A stretch of DNA of 64,000 bases, taken from NCBI GenBank assembly GCA_023444445.1, contig JAEXMK010000016.1:1-64000 (forward strand), given 5' to 3'. The stretch is from Pseudomonadota bacterium. GTDB taxonomy: Bacteria; Pseudomonadota; Alphaproteobacteria; Rhizobiales; Rhizobiaceae. Position numbers and translations under genes: made by a program. The number at the start of each line of letters is the position of its first letter. The stretch's first letter is position 1. Below the pieces are notes generated by a model, which was given only the letters and a program-made list of their open reading frames with translations, ran no database searches and was not told the DNA's origin. Below are positions 9,515 through 18,280 of this stretch, in pieces.

Positions 9515-10389
9515 GCGAACTTGTCAGAAAACTGAGCGGCACTGCGCCGAACCCCGCTTTCCCGAAAGGGGCGGTCGATACGCAGATGCACATGTATTTG
9601 CCCGGATATCCCGCCTTGCCGGGTGGTCCTGGCCTGCCGCCGGGCGCTTTGCCGGGGCCGGAGGATTATCGTCGCCTGATGCAATGGCTCGGCGTAGACC
9701 GGGTCATCATCACGCAGGGCAACGCCCATCAGCGAGACAATGGCAACACGCTGGCCTGTGTTGCCGAGATGGGCGAGGCGGCCCGCGCCGTGGTCATCAT
9801 CGATGCCACCACGAGCGAAAAAGATATGGAAAAGCTTGCCGCCGCGGGTGCGGTCGGCGCGCGTATCATGGATCTGCCGGGCGGCGCGGTGAACCTTTCC
9901 GAACTGGAAGCGGTGGACGAGCGGGCGCATGCGGCCGACTGGATGGTGGCGGTGCAGTTCGACGGCAATGGTCTTCTCGACCATCTGCCGCGCCTTCAGA
10001 AAATCCGCTCCCGCTGGGTGTTCGATCATCACGGCAAGTTCTTCAAGGGCATCAGAACGGATGGGCCGGAAATGGCAGCACTTCTAAAGCTCATCGACGG
10101 CGGTAACCTCTGGTTCAAATTCGCCGGCGTTTATGAAAGCTCCCGAGAAAGCTGGCCCTACGAGGACGTCGCCGCCTTCTCGCGGGTGATAGCCGCCCAT
10201 GCGCCTCAACGTATCGTGTGGGGCACCAACTGGCCTCATAATTCTGTACGCGAGACGGCTGCCTATCCTGATGATGCCCGTCTTGCGGAACTGACGCTCG
10301 GCTGGCTGCCGGATGAGGCGGCGCGCCGTCGGGCGCTGGTCGAAAACCCCGAAGAGCTGTTCAAGCTATCGCCCGTCAAGGCGGCCTAA
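9511..10389 (+). CDS. gli: D-galactarolactone isomerase
   Basis: 292 residues, an amidohydrolase-2 family TIM barrel. The first metal-binding motif is the unusual DTQMHM (residues ~23-28) instead of DxHxH. The barrel-end motif WGTNWPHN and a late D (YPDDARLAEL) are present. In Agrobacterium this protein interconverts galactaro-1,5-lactone, the product of Udh, and the 1,4-lactone used by Gci (EC 5.4.1.4). The ATGA overlap with gci supports coupled expression. Confidence 0.9.
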   Translation: MSELVRKLSGTAPNPAFPKGAVDTQMHMYLPGYPALPGGPGLPPGALPGPEDYRRLMQWLGVDRVIITQGNAHQRDNGNTLACVAEMGEAARAVVIIDATTSEKDMEKLAAAGAVGARIMDLPGGAVNLSELEAVDERAHAADWMVAVQFDGNGLLDHLPRLQKIRSRWVFDHHGKFFKGIRTDGPEMAALLKLIDGGNLWFKFAGVYESSRESWPYEDVAAFSRVIAAHAPQRIVWGTNWPHNSVRETAAYPDDARLAELTLGWLPDEAARRRALVENPEELFKLSPVKAA

Positions 10390-10588
10390 AGCACGTCCAG
10401 CAAAAGTGCGTCAGCGGTTTTGCGTGCGGACTGCGTGAATACAAAGAGTTTCATCCGGATGGCTGGGGAAGGGAGGCCCCAACATCTTTTCAAGTGACAG
10501 GTCTTTGCATACCGGCCCGGATGGGCGTGAAAAATCGGTCCGATAGCCTTGGAGGGGCTGGACCGTGTCAACAATGGAGGAGGAAAGT

Positions 10589-11566
10589 ATGAAAAAGATT
10601 GCAAGCATGATGTGCGTGGCGATGGGGATCGCGCTGTCCGGTGTTTCCGCCAGCGCGCAGGAAATCACCCTGCGCTCTGCCGATATCCACCCGGATGGTT
10701 ATCCAACGGTCGAGGCTGTGAAATATATGGGCGAGTTGCTGGCCGAGCGCAGCAATGGCCGCATCAAGATCCAGGTGATGAACAACTCCGTTCTCGGGGG
10801 CGAGAAGGACACCATCGAGCAGACCCGCTTCGGCGTGATCGACATGAACCGCGTCAATGCCGCGCCCTTCAACAATCTGGTCAAGGAAACCACCGTTCTT
10901 GGCCTGCCTTTCCTGTTCCGCTCGACGGAGCACATGCACAATACCGTCGACGGCCCGATTGGAGATGAGGTTCTGGCGGCGTTCGAACCGCACGGCCTCG
11001 TCGGTCTTGCCTTTTACGATTCCGGCGCGCGATCCTTCTACACCACTAAAAAACCCATCGAAAAACTGGCGGACCTGAAGGGGCTTAAAATCCGTGTGCA
11101 GCAGTCTGATCTGTGGATTTCGATGATGCAGGCCTTCGGTGCCAACCCGACGCCGATGCCGATGGGCGAGGTCTATTCCTCACTGGAAACCGGTGTCGTC
11201 GATGGCGCCGAAAACAACTGGCCATCCTACGAATCCGCCCGCCATTATGAGGTGGCAAAGAACTATTCTCTGACCGAACATTCGCTGAACCCGGAAATCC
11301 TCGTCATTTCGAAGATCTCCTACGACAAGCTCTCGCCGGAAGACCAGAAGTTGCTGCGCCAGGCGGCCAAAGATTCGGTCGGCAAAATGCGCGAACTGTG
11401 GAGCGCCCGCGAAAAGGCGTCGGAAGAAAAGGTCCGCGCCGGTGGCGCCAATGTCATTAAGGTCAACAAGGAGGAATTCGCTGCGGCGATGGGTCCGGTT
11501 TACGACAAATTCGTCACCGACCCGAAGATGAAAGACCTTCTGGAACGGGTGAAAGCGGTCAAGTAA
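10589..11566 (+). CDS. dctP: TRAP transporter solute-binding protein (DctP family)
   Basis: 325 residues. A Sec signal peptide (~1-23, ending SAQA/E) precedes a DctP-type extracytoplasmic receptor. The substrate-carboxylate-binding arginine region is seen in [13 protein letters not shown] and the family motif in [28 protein letters not shown] immediately precedes the ATG at 10589, which I prefer to an upstream GTG. Position after gli and before GH105 points to uptake of galacturonate, glucuronate or galactarate; the ligand is inferred. About 200 bases separate it from gli, enough for its own promoter. Confidence 0.92.
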   Translation: MKKIASMMCVAMGIALSGVSASAQEITLRSADIHPDGYPTVEAVKYMGELLAERSNGRIKIQVMNNSVLGGEKDTIEQTRFGVIDMNRVNAAPFNNLVKETTVLGLPFLFRSTEHMHNTVDGPIGDEVLAAFEPHGLVGLAFYDSGARSFYTTKKPIEKLADLKGLKIRVQQSDLWISMMQAFGANPTPMPMGEVYSSLETGVVDGAENNWPSYESARHYEVAKNYSLTEHSLNPEILVISKISYDKLSPEDQKLLRQAAKDSVGKMRELWSAREKASEEKVRAGGANVIKVNKEEFAAAMGPVYDKFVTDPKMKDLLERVKAVK

Positions 11567-11573
11567 CGCGCAG

Positions 11574-11608
11574 AAAACCGGCCTTAGAAACAGGGCCGGT
11601 TTTCTTTT
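11574..11608 (+). terminator. Intercistronic rho-independent terminator/attenuator
   Basis: AAAACCGGCC (11574-11583) pairs perfectly with GGCCGGTTTT (11594-11603) around a 10-base loop, followed by CTTTT. It lies in the 70-base gap between the binding-protein and small-permease genes. It probably reduces readthrough so that the receptor is made in excess of the membrane subunits. Confidence 0.85.
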
Positions 11609-11636
11609 GTCGCCATTGACGCGGGAGGAACAGACA

Positions 11637-12158
11637 ATGCGAAATTTCATGCGGGCAATCCGCCCCTTTCTCGGCGCGCTCAGCCACGCGTCGCTTTATA
11701 TTGCCGGTATCGGCATGATCGCCATGACGCTGATCGTCGGCTGGCAGGTCTTTGCGCGATATATCCTCAATGATTCACCAAGCTGGTCGGAGCCGTTGTC
11801 GCTGCATCTGATGTCGTGGTTCATCATGCTTGGCGCCGCCGTCGGCGTGCGCGAGAGCGTGCATCTGGGGCTTGATATTCTGCGCTACATGATGCCGCCG
11901 CGCGTGCAGAAGGGCATGGACCTGACGAGCCTTGCGCTGATCTTCTTCTTTGGCGCCGGGATGGCCTGGTATGGCACGTCGCTTTCCATGGGAACGTGGA
12001 CAGCGACGATCCCCGTTCTCGGCTGGCCGGGCGGCACGGATTTCTTCCCGCTGATCGGCGGCGGTTTCCTCATCGCGCTGTTTTCCGCCGAACGCTTTGT
12101 CGATCTTGCCATCGGCGAGGACATCGCGGCTGACGTGATCGTGCAGGAGGCGGCATAA
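11637..12158 (+). CDS. dctQ: TRAP transporter small permease (DctQ family)
   Basis: 173 residues with four predicted membrane segments (about 20-42, 55-72, 95-115 and 138-158). The family signature appears in WQVFARYILNDSPSWSEPLSLHL. The ATG at 11637 lies shortly after GGGAGGAAC; the frame extends upstream only into the terminator. It forms the membrane complex with the large permease encoded immediately downstream, where no bases separate the stop from the next start. Confidence 0.92.
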   Translation: MRNFMRAIRPFLGALSHASLYIAGIGMIAMTLIVGWQVFARYILNDSPSWSEPLSLHLMSWFIMLGAAVGVRESVHLGLDILRYMMPPRVQKGMDLTSLALIFFFGAGMAWYGTSLSMGTWTATIPVLGWPGGTDFFPLIGGGFLIALFSAERFVDLAIGEDIAADVIVQEAA

Positions 12159-13439
12159 ATGGCTTACACCATTCTCTTCGGTGTCTTCACCCTTTTGATG
12201 CTGATCGGCACGCCGATCGCATTCTGCCTCGGCATCGCTTCCTTCGCCACGGTTCTTTATCTCGGCCTGCCGCCCATCGTGGTGTTCCAGCAGATGAATT
12301 CCGGCATGAATGTCTTTGCGATGATGGCGATCCCGTTCTTCATCTTCGCCGGCGACCTCATGGTGCGGGGCGGCATCGCCCACCGCCTCATCCGTTTTGC
12401 CGCCGGCCTGGTCGGACATCTGCGTGGCGGTCTCGGTCAGGTCAATATTGTGGCCTCGACCCTGTTCGGCGGTATTTCCGGCTCGGCCGTCGCCGATGCT
12501 TCCGCGGTGGGAGGGCTGATGATCCCGCAAATGGCCAAGCGCGGCTATGACAGGGACTATGCCGTCAATGTCACCGTCAATGCCGCCATCATCGCGCTGA
12601 TGATCCCGCCTTCGCACAACATGATCCTCTATTCGATCGCGGCGGGTGGCAATGTCTCGGTGGCCGATCTATTCACTGCCGGCATCATCCCCGGCTTTCT
12701 GCTTGCAGCGGCGCTGATGGTGACGGCCTATATCGTCGCCCGGCGTAAAGGCTATCCGTCCGAGCCGTTCCCGGGTTTCTCCAAGCTGATGTATTATCTG
12801 CTGGCCTCGTTTCCTGGCATCCTGCTTATCGGCATCATCTTCGGTGGCGTGCGTTCGGGCATCTTCACCGCGACGGAAAGCTCCTGCATCGCCGTGCTCT
12901 ATGCCTTCCTTGTCGCCATGCTGGTCTACCGCGAGCTCAACTGGGATGGTTTCGTCGAAGCGGTGATGGGGGCGGTCCGCACCACGGCCATGGTTCTGCT
13001 GGTCATCGGCACGGCGGCATCCTTCGGCTGGCTGATGGCCTTCCTGCAGGTGCAGACGTTGATGATCGCGGCCATAAGCGCGATTTCAGACAATCCGATC
13101 ATCGTGCTGCTTGTCATCAACGTCATCCTGCTGTTGCTCGGCACCTTCATGGACATGGCGCCGATGGTCATCATCTCCACGCCGGTGCTTCTGCCCGTCG
13201 TGAAGGCCTTCGGCATCGACCCCGTACATTTCGGTGTGGTGATGATCCTGAACGCCGGTATCGGCCTCAACACGCCGCCGGTCGGAACGGTGCTTTTCGT
13301 CGGCTGCGCAGTGGGCGGCATATCGATACGGGAGGCGATGCGAACGATCTGGCCGTTCTTCGGCGCCAGTATCGCCGTGCTGCTGGCCGTTACCTATATT
13401 CCGTCGCTGTCCTTGTGGTTGCCGTCACTGTTCCGGTAA
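12159..13439 (+). CDS. dctM: TRAP transporter large permease (DctM family)
   Basis: 426 residues with about a dozen hydrophobic segments. DctM signatures are visible: the FFIFAGDLM region, GGISGSAVADASAVGG and the C-terminal NAGIGLNTPPVGTVLF. It is the ion-coupled transport channel of the tripartite system with the two preceding genes. Substrate as for the receptor: a uronate or aldarate by context. Confidence 0.93.
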   Translation: MAYTILFGVFTLLMLIGTPIAFCLGIASFATVLYLGLPPIVVFQQMNSGMNVFAMMAIPFFIFAGDLMVRGGIAHRLIRFAAGLVGHLRGGLGQVNIVASTLFGGISGSAVADASAVGGLMIPQMAKRGYDRDYAVNVTVNAAIIALMIPPSHNMILYSIAAGGNVSVADLFTAGIIPGFLLAAALMVTAYIVARRKGYPSEPFPGFSKLMYYLLASFPGILLIGIIFGGVRSGIFTATESSCIAVLYAFLVAMLVYRELNWDGFVEAVMGAVRTTAMVLLVIGTAASFGWLMAFLQVQTLMIAAISAISDNPIIVLLVINVILLLLGTFMDMAPMVIISTPVLLPVVKAFGIDPVHFGVVMILNAGIGLNTPPVGTVLFVGCAVGGISIREAMRTIWPFFGASIAVLLAVTYIPSLSLWLPSLFR

Positions 13440-13540
13440 TTCCAGAGTTTCCAAATGAGAAGGCCTCGCTATGGGTGATGCGATCTATCGCGGTGAAAGC
13501 GCGGCATGAATGGCGAGGACCAACATCTCGCGGAGACAGG

Positions 13541-13571
13541 CGGCGTCAGCACGCGCTATTAGCTGACGCCG
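13541..13571 (+). terminator. Hairpin after the TRAP operon
   Basis: CGGCGTCAGC (13541-13550) pairs with GCTGACGCCG (13562-13571), a 10-bp perfect stem with an 11-base loop, followed by a moderately T-rich TGTTTCCATTTC. It lies in the 168-base gap between dctM and the GH105 gene and may terminate or attenuate the transcript. Confidence 0.5.
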
Positions 13572-13607
13572 TGTTTCCATTTCATAAGCGTTCGATTGAG
13601 AAAATCC

Positions 13608-14705
13608 ATGGAAGCCACTGAATATTTTGATCAGTTCTCCAGCCGATATCGACATTACAAGGGTGGCGACTGGTGTTATGAGGATGGCTGTGTCTATCGC
13701 GGTCTCCAGTTGCTGTTCGAGGCGACGGGCGATTTCCGCTGGAATGAACATTTGCACCGTCTGGTCGATACGCAGATCGCTGCGGATGGAACGCTCGCCG
13801 GTTATGATCCGCAGGACTATAACATCGACCATATCCTTGCCGGGCGCATTCTCTTTCCCCTGTCGGCCGAGACGGGCGATGCACGTTATCTCGCAGCAGC
13901 AGGGCATCTGGCAGACCAGCTCCGCAATCATCCGCGCATAAAGGCCGGGAACTATTGGCACAAGAAGCGTTATCCGCATCAGGTCTGGCTTGATGGCCTC
14001 TATATGGGGCTGCCCTTCCAGATCGAATACGGCCAGGCGATGGGCCGCCCGGAGCTGATCCATGACGGGCTACGGCAATTTTCAACGGCGCTCGCGCTGA
14101 CGGCGGATGCCGGTGGTCTTTACGTTCATGGTTATGACGAGAGCCGTAGCCAGCGCTGGGCCGACCCTGTGAGCGGCAAATCGCCTGCTATCTGGGCGCG
14201 GGCGGTGGGCTGGCTTGCCATGGCGCTGGTGGATGCGCTGGTCATCTTGCCTGATGACAGTACCACGGCGGAGCTTCGAGAAAAGACACGGAGTCTTCTG
14301 GCTGAAATAATTGGACGGCAGACACAGGCTGGTCTCTGGATGCAGGTGCTCGACAATCCGGACCTTGCCGGCAATTACACGGAAACCTCCGCATCCGCCA
14401 TGTTCGCATATGCCCTGTTACGGGCGGCCCGGTTGGAGCTCTTGCCGGGAGAAGAGGCAGAGGCCGCCCATTCAGCCGGTCGCCATGCGCTTGCCGCCCT
14501 TCTGGACACACGCCTTGCGCTGGATGAGCAGGGTATCACGCGGCTGACCGGCATTGTGCATGTTGCCGGGCTTGGCGGTTTCGAGGGTAATTACCGCGAT
14601 GGGACGCCGGGCTATTATCTCACAGAGCCGGTCGTATCCGATGATGCAAAAGGTGTCGGGCCGTTGATGATGGCCTACGCGGAAAGCTCGCTTCTGCCTC
14701 GCTGA
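13608..14705 (+). CDS. Glycoside hydrolase family 105 unsaturated uronyl hydrolase
   Basis: 365 residues, an (alpha/alpha)6-barrel GH88/GH105-type protein. The segment HQVWLDGLYMGLPF carries the catalytic aspartate (D129), and the C-terminal YYLTEPVVSDDAKGVGPLMMAY is typical of the family. There is no signal peptide, so it acts in the cytoplasm on imported unsaturated oligosaccharides such as rhamnogalacturonan or oligogalacturonate fragments. It releases the unsaturated uronate that feeds KdgF, KduI and KduD. The ATG at 13608 was preferred to an in-frame TTG at 13596; the ribosome site is weak. Exact linkage specificity cannot be read. Confidence 0.85.
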   Translation: MEATEYFDQFSSRYRHYKGGDWCYEDGCVYRGLQLLFEATGDFRWNEHLHRLVDTQIAADGTLAGYDPQDYNIDHILAGRILFPLSAETGDARYLAAAGHLADQLRNHPRIKAGNYWHKKRYPHQVWLDGLYMGLPFQIEYGQAMGRPELIHDGLRQFSTALALTADAGGLYVHGYDESRSQRWADPVSGKSPAIWARAVGWLAMALVDALVILPDDSTTAELREKTRSLLAEIIGRQTQAGLWMQVLDNPDLAGNYTETSASAMFAYALLRAARLELLPGEEAEAAHSAGRHALAALLDTRLALDEQGITRLTGIVHVAGLGGFEGNYRDGTPGYYLTEPVVSDDAKGVGPLMMAYAESSLLPR

Positions 14706-14849
14706 AACAGACAGGATTTGGTGATATACGGGCGGCATGGATAAAATCCGGGTTGCCCTGAACGGTTTGTGACTGGAAGAAATGAACCGCTGCGCGATAA
14801 ACCTCGTTTTTGCGATATAACGAATCCAGTGTCACCGAGCCCCAATGCC

Positions 14850-15947
14850 ATGATCCAGTCGCCCCCGGAACGTTTCATCTTGCTTGACGGCATAAGGGGT
14901 GTGGCTGCGCTTTTTATCGTTCACCGCCATGCCGAACAGTTTTTCGGTCGAGATCCGGCCTCGAGCTATCTTGCCGTGGACCTGTTTTTTGCGCTCAGCG
15001 GTTTCGTGCTGGCCCATGCCTATGGCAGGAAACTATATGAGGGGACGATCACGCCGGGCTTTTTCATGAAAGCGCGCTTTGCCCGCCTCTATCCGCTTTA
15101 TGTGCTGGCGCTGGTATTGATGGCGACCTATTTCATCTGCCTTTATGTGCTGGGATTGCCGACGCCGATCGATGACCTGCATCGCCTCATCGATCCTGGC
15201 GAGCTGGCTTTCGCGCTCGTCACGGGGCTTCTGTTTCTGCCAGCACCCTTTACGCTGACGCTGAACGGCGCGCTGTTTCTGGTCAGCCCTGCATGGTCGC
15301 TGTTCAACGAACTGGTGGTGAATGCGGTTTATGCGCGTTGGGCGGTGCGGGCAACGGTGACGCAGACGGTTATTCTGCTCGCCGTCAGTGCGATCGTGCT
15401 GATGGTGGCTGCCGCTGAATTCGGCAAGCTGCATGCCGGTTTCCGCTGGCCGGAAATGTATGCCGGCATGGGCCGGGTGTTTTTCTCGTTTTTCGCCGGC
15501 GTGCTGATCTACCGTTTCCGTAACCGGGTGCCGGTGTTGAAGCCGGTGCAGGCTGGTCTATGTCTGGCGTTGGTGTGCGTCATCCTCGCGGTGCCCATGT
15601 CGCGCGAGTTGCGGCCGTTTTTCGATCTGCTTGTCGTGCTGTTCGTCTGGCCGTTGCTGCTGTTCGTGGCCAGCAAGACCCTGCCGGGTCCGAAAGTCGC
15701 GGCGGTGTCGGTATTTCTCGGTACGGCGTCTTACGCGGTCTATGTGCTGCACATTCCGCTTCTGGCCTGGACGGAGTTTCTGGTCCCGGCAGCCACGCGG
15801 GAAACCATCGCTCTGCCTGCTGGCATCATTTTCCTGATTGCGGTCACCTGCCTGTCATGGTGGTTGACTGTCTATTATGATCAGCCAGTGCAGAAATGGC
15901 TGAAAAACCGCCTGAGAAAACAGGAAGGCATTCGCCAGCCGGTCTGA
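14850..15947 (+). CDS. Membrane acyltransferase (acyltransferase-3/OafA type)
   Basis: 365 residues from the ATG at 14850, with around ten membrane segments. The N-terminus ILLDGIRGVAALFIVHRH and VDLFFALSGFVLAH carry the motifs of acyltransferase family 3, which O-acetylates or acylates surface polysaccharides, lipids or Nod factors. RLYPLYV is also typical. The frame is open back to a GTG at 14769, so up to 27 more N-terminal residues are possible; neither start has a strong ribosome site. It stands alone, and the acceptor molecule is unknown. Confidence 0.8.
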   Translation: MIQSPPERFILLDGIRGVAALFIVHRHAEQFFGRDPASSYLAVDLFFALSGFVLAHAYGRKLYEGTITPGFFMKARFARLYPLYVLALVLMATYFICLYVLGLPTPIDDLHRLIDPGELAFALVTGLLFLPAPFTLTLNGALFLVSPAWSLFNELVVNAVYARWAVRATVTQTVILLAVSAIVLMVAAAEFGKLHAGFRWPEMYAGMGRVFFSFFAGVLIYRFRNRVPVLKPVQAGLCLALVCVILAVPMSRELRPFFDLLVVLFVWPLLLFVASKTLPGPKVAAVSVFLGTASYAVYVLHIPLLAWTEFLVPAATRETIALPAGIIFLIAVTCLSWWLTVYYDQPVQKWLKNRLRKQEGIRQPV

Positions 15948-15984
15948 TCCAGCGGGCGGTCTATCGATTTAAAATATCGCGATC

Positions 15985-16098
15985 TCAAATATGGGCAAAA
16001 ATCGGAGCCGTTATCACGAAGGCCGCGACGAGGCTGATGATCGTCAGTTTTGCCGCTCGCATACGCCGCATTCGGCGGCCGCTCCAGTCATACGTCAT
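15985..16098 (-). CDS. Putative 37-residue single-span membrane protein
   Basis: A short ORF with GGAGGGTGAGT placed ideally before the ATG at 16098. The peptide has a basic N-terminal half (SGRRMRRMRAAK) followed by one hydrophobic span (LTIISLVAAFVITAPIFA), then HI and TGA. The positive-inside charge pattern supports a real small membrane protein. No homologue is known to me. Downstream to 15947 is the convergent acyltransferase end. Confidence 0.45.
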   Translation of the reverse strand: MTYDWSGRRMRRMRAAKLTIISLVAAFVITAPIFAHI

Positions 16099-16335
16099 AC
16101 TCACCCTCCACGCAGACGCAACGCCGGTAAGGAACCCTTCGGGCTAGGTGAGACCGATCATGGTCTTTCGCTCAACTCAGCCGGAAGAATGGTCCGATCC
16201 CAGGCACCCCGACATGCCTGATCGCACACGGGACGCCCAATTTCAGTGTTGCCTGATATACGGCTTTTGCCAAGCCACTATTTTCATCGGTGATTTTGAT
16301 GGCTCTATCGCTGTCGCGAGCTGCCGGCATCATGG

Positions 16336-16623
16336 TCACTGGTAAAGGGGTGGCAGGCCCTGTATGGCGTAACGCGGCAGTGGTTTCCACGGTCTGACGC
16401 GTTCATGTTTGTGGACGCCGAACAGAAACAGCATTTCCTCCGAAATATCGTTGGGGTCGGTCAAGCCATCCTGGAAAAGCTCGATCACCTTGCGGGCTGC
16501 ATTGTTGTAGAGAGTGAAGTCGTCATCCATGGTGTGGCGGTCATAGCCGAGACCTTCCAGCACGGACTGGAGCATCTTGAGGTCCTGCGACGTGATGATG
16601 CAATTGTGGTATGTGGAAGACAT
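16336..16623 (-). CDS. Hypothetical protein, 95 residues
   Basis: A soluble, mildly acidic protein beginning MSSTYHNCIITSQDL. AAAGGAGGACATC directly precedes the ATG at 16623, which is why I chose it over the in-frame ATG nine codons upstream. It contains a helical stretch (LKMLQSVLEGLGYDRHTMDD) and a W-K-P-L-P-R-Y near the C-terminus. I do not recognise a domain. The 237 bases between 16099 and 16335 hold only a 53-codon ORF without a ribosome site. Confidence 0.6.
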   Translation of the reverse strand: MSSTYHNCIITSQDLKMLQSVLEGLGYDRHTMDDDFTLYNNAARKVIELFQDGLTDPNDISEEMLFLFGVHKHERVRPWKPLPRYAIQGLPPLYQ

Positions 16624-16945
16624 GATGTCCTCCTTTCTTGTGGAGTTCACAAAAGCCGGAGCGTCGGGCAGGTGTGCCGTGACGCTTCAACGCTTCGAAA
16701 CACGGGCGCGCAGGGGAAAACCATTCCCGGCCCGTGCCGTCATGCAATGTCATGTAAATGCCGGATAGTTCCTGCCGGTCGATGAAAAGGGGCAGAACGG
16801 TGTGGGGGACGGCATACTGGCCTGACGGCGGCAACGCCCTTTAATTACCGATAAGGAAGGGTGCGCCCTTTGGGCGGAATAAGCAAGGGAATTCGGACGG
16901 CAGTGCAGGGGATTGGGACTTATGAAATGCCGCCGCCATAAGCAA

Positions 16946-17020
16946 CAAAAAAGGCCGGGGCAATATTGCACCGACCTTCCTCATATCGCTCTAAACACCC
17001 GTGCCAGTACATCCGTGGTC
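16946..17020 (-). ncRNA. RNA-like module A: conserved 18-mer plus terminator
   Basis: On the minus strand GACCACGGATGTACTGGC (17003-17020) is followed by a rho-independent terminator: AAGGTCGG and CCGGCCTT (16971-16978 with 16951-16958) and a T tract. The same 18-mer, spacing and stem type recur at 18192-18258 behind cspA. It may be the 3' part of a small RNA, or the end of the transcript of the small genes at 17179-18170. A 27-codon ORF (17064-16981) crosses it, beginning MKSSFAVVLVAF, but has no clear ribosome site. The 528-base gap 16651-17178 shows nothing else. Confidence 0.5.
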
Positions 17021-17178
17021 AAAAGCCTAAAAGCGACTAAAACAACTGCGAACGACGATTTCATTCGCGCTCACCAGCAGCTGCTATATAACGTATTTAA
17101 TGGAGCAATGTGGCCAAAACAAGTCTTGCATCCATAACGATGCTCTTTTTATCCTGACTTGCCGGCCGATGCCGCATC

Positions 17179-17316
17179 CTATTTCTTCTTACCATCCGCA
17201 GTCGTGGCATTTGCGAACTTCACCTGCGAACCGGTGGGTGCCGCGGCAGGTGTTTTCGTCTTGTCCTTCTTCGGTTTGCGGACTTCCTTGTTGCTGCGTA
17301 ATTGACCCTTTGCCAT
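17179..17316 (-). CDS. Small lysine-rich hypothetical protein, 45 residues
   Basis: The ORF begins at an ATG at 17316 preceded by GGAGGACGAGATC and ends at a TAG. The protein is highly basic and Ala/Thr/Lys rich (MAKGQLRSNKEVRKPKK at the start, DGKKK at the end) and looks disordered, like a nucleic-acid-binding peptide. It is the last of four closely spaced minus-strand genes including rpsU. I know no function. Confidence 0.6.
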   Translation of the reverse strand: MAKGQLRSNKEVRKPKKDKTKTPAAAPTGSQVKFANATTADGKKK

Positions 17317-17362
17317 GATCTCGTCCTCCTGTGTTTACCGTGGGGTGGTCAAAAACCGCCCG

Positions 17363-17578
17363 CTATTTCTTGCCGGATCGCCTCTTCGCGGGCACAGGTT
17401 CGGTGACGACAATAGCCGCTTCCTGTGCTTCGCGAAGCTGGCGAAGGCGCTCCGTCTTGCGGACGCGCTGGTCTGCTTCGGCATTGATGATCTGCTTTGC
17501 CGCGCTATCGGTCAATGATGCTTTGTCCTGCGCGGATAATTTTCCGGGTTTGAAAAAAGCTTCTTTTGTAGCGGCCAT
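17363..17578 (-). CDS. Small basic hypothetical protein, 71 residues
   Basis: GAAGGAGAACTGCC precedes the ATG at 17578. The protein is largely helical and charged, with a probable coiled segment at residues ~30-55 rich in R, E and Q, and a basic tail (AKRRSGKK). It lies 36 bases after rpsU and 46 bases before the 45-residue protein gene, so it is probably co-transcribed. No recognised domain. Confidence 0.65.
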   Translation of the reverse strand: MAATKEAFFKPGKLSAQDKASLTDSAAKQIINAEADQRVRKTERLRQLREAQEAAIVVTEPVPAKRRSGKK

Positions 17579-17614
17579 GGCAGTTCTCCTTCACGGAAGA
17601 GCGGTATCGAATGG

Positions 17615-17851
17615 TTACCGGGTACGGGCGGCCTTTTTGGGCGCTGGCAGCAGGCCTTCGCGTTGCATTTTCTTCTTTTCCAGCTTGCGGTAGCGGCGCA
17701 CGGCTTCGGCTTGCTCGCGAACGCGCTTTTCCGAAGGCTTTTCATAGGACTCCCGAGCGCGCATCTCGCGGAAAATGCCTTCGCGCTGCATTCTCTTTTT
17801 CAGAACGCGAAGGGCCTGCTCTACATTGTTGTCTCTGACGAGTACCTGCAA
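17615..17851 (-). CDS. rpsU: 30S ribosomal protein S21
   Basis: 78 residues. The start [20 protein letters not shown] is characteristic of bS21, and the Arg/Lys-rich helical tail with the [12 protein letters not shown] region matches alphaproteobacterial members. It is a small-subunit protein near the mRNA exit and the anti-Shine-Dalgarno helix. Rhizobia often carry more than one S21 gene. Its placement in a cold-shock-type cluster suggests a condition-dependent paralogue; this is inference. Confidence 0.93.
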   Translation of the reverse strand: MQVLVRDNNVEQALRVLKKRMQREGIFREMRARESYEKPSEKRVREQAEAVRRYRKLEKKKMQREGLLPAPKKAARTR

Positions 17852-17879
17852 GAATATCTCCTTTCAGCAGCGGATGCCG

Positions 17880-18170
17880 CTATTTTCTGATTTTGATCGT
17901 ATTCAGATTGATCCAGCTCGATCCGGTTTCGCGTGGCAAAGGGTTTTCTGCTTTGCCTGGCCGCGATGCCGTCGACATCATCGCATCTATCTCATCGAGC
18001 GCCACGTTGCGCTCAAAATTTTCGTGTTGGAAACGCACCCTATAGCGAACCGCTCCCTGCGCTTCAGGCAGGACGGATACGATCCGGCCGGGGCCATCAG
18101 GATGGGTATTGCCAAGCACGCCTGGCTTCAAGAACACGGCGTCGCCGCAATGATAGGGATTTCTGCGCAT
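17880..18170 (-). CDS. Hypothetical protein, 96 residues, KOW/SH3-like
   Basis: The ATG at 18170 has GGAGG five bases upstream. That GGAGG lies inside the codons of the alternative upstream ATG (18182), which makes 18170 the better start. The central part (CGDAVFLKPG, GPGRIVSVLPE, VRYRVRFQHENFERNV) looks like a small beta-barrel of KOW/SH3 type. It lies between cspA and rpsU, 28 bases before rpsU. A role in RNA handling is a guess from context only. Confidence 0.6.
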   Translation of the reverse strand: MRRNPYHCGDAVFLKPGVLGNTHPDGPGRIVSVLPEAQGAVRYRVRFQHENFERNVALDEIDAMMSTASRPGKAENPLPRETGSSWINLNTIKIRK

Positions 18171-18191
18171 AAGGACCTCCATGGCCCAAAA

Positions 18192-18258
18192 ACAAAAGGC
18201 CGGGCTCTAACCCGACCTCTCACAGTCATTTGCGCCTGCAGCCAGTACATCCGTGGTC
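18192..18258 (-). terminator. cspA terminator within RNA-like module B
   Basis: Downstream of cspA on the minus strand GACCACGGATGTACTGGC (18241-18258) is followed by GGTCGGG and CCCGGCC (18211-18217 with 18198-18204, one G-U pair) and TTTTGTTTTT. This is a good intrinsic terminator. The 18-mer is identical to the one in module A at 17003-17020. Confidence 0.75.
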
Positions 18259-18280
18259 TGCGGGGCCAAAATGACGAATA

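Noticed and set aside
16172..16333. 53-codon minus-strand ORF after the 95-residue protein gene
   Set aside because: No ribosome site and no recognisable feature; could be real, but I cannot support it.
16541..16834. 97-codon minus-strand ORF overlapping the 95-residue gene
   Set aside because: It overlaps, in another frame, the better-supported gene starting at 16623 with a strong ribosome site.
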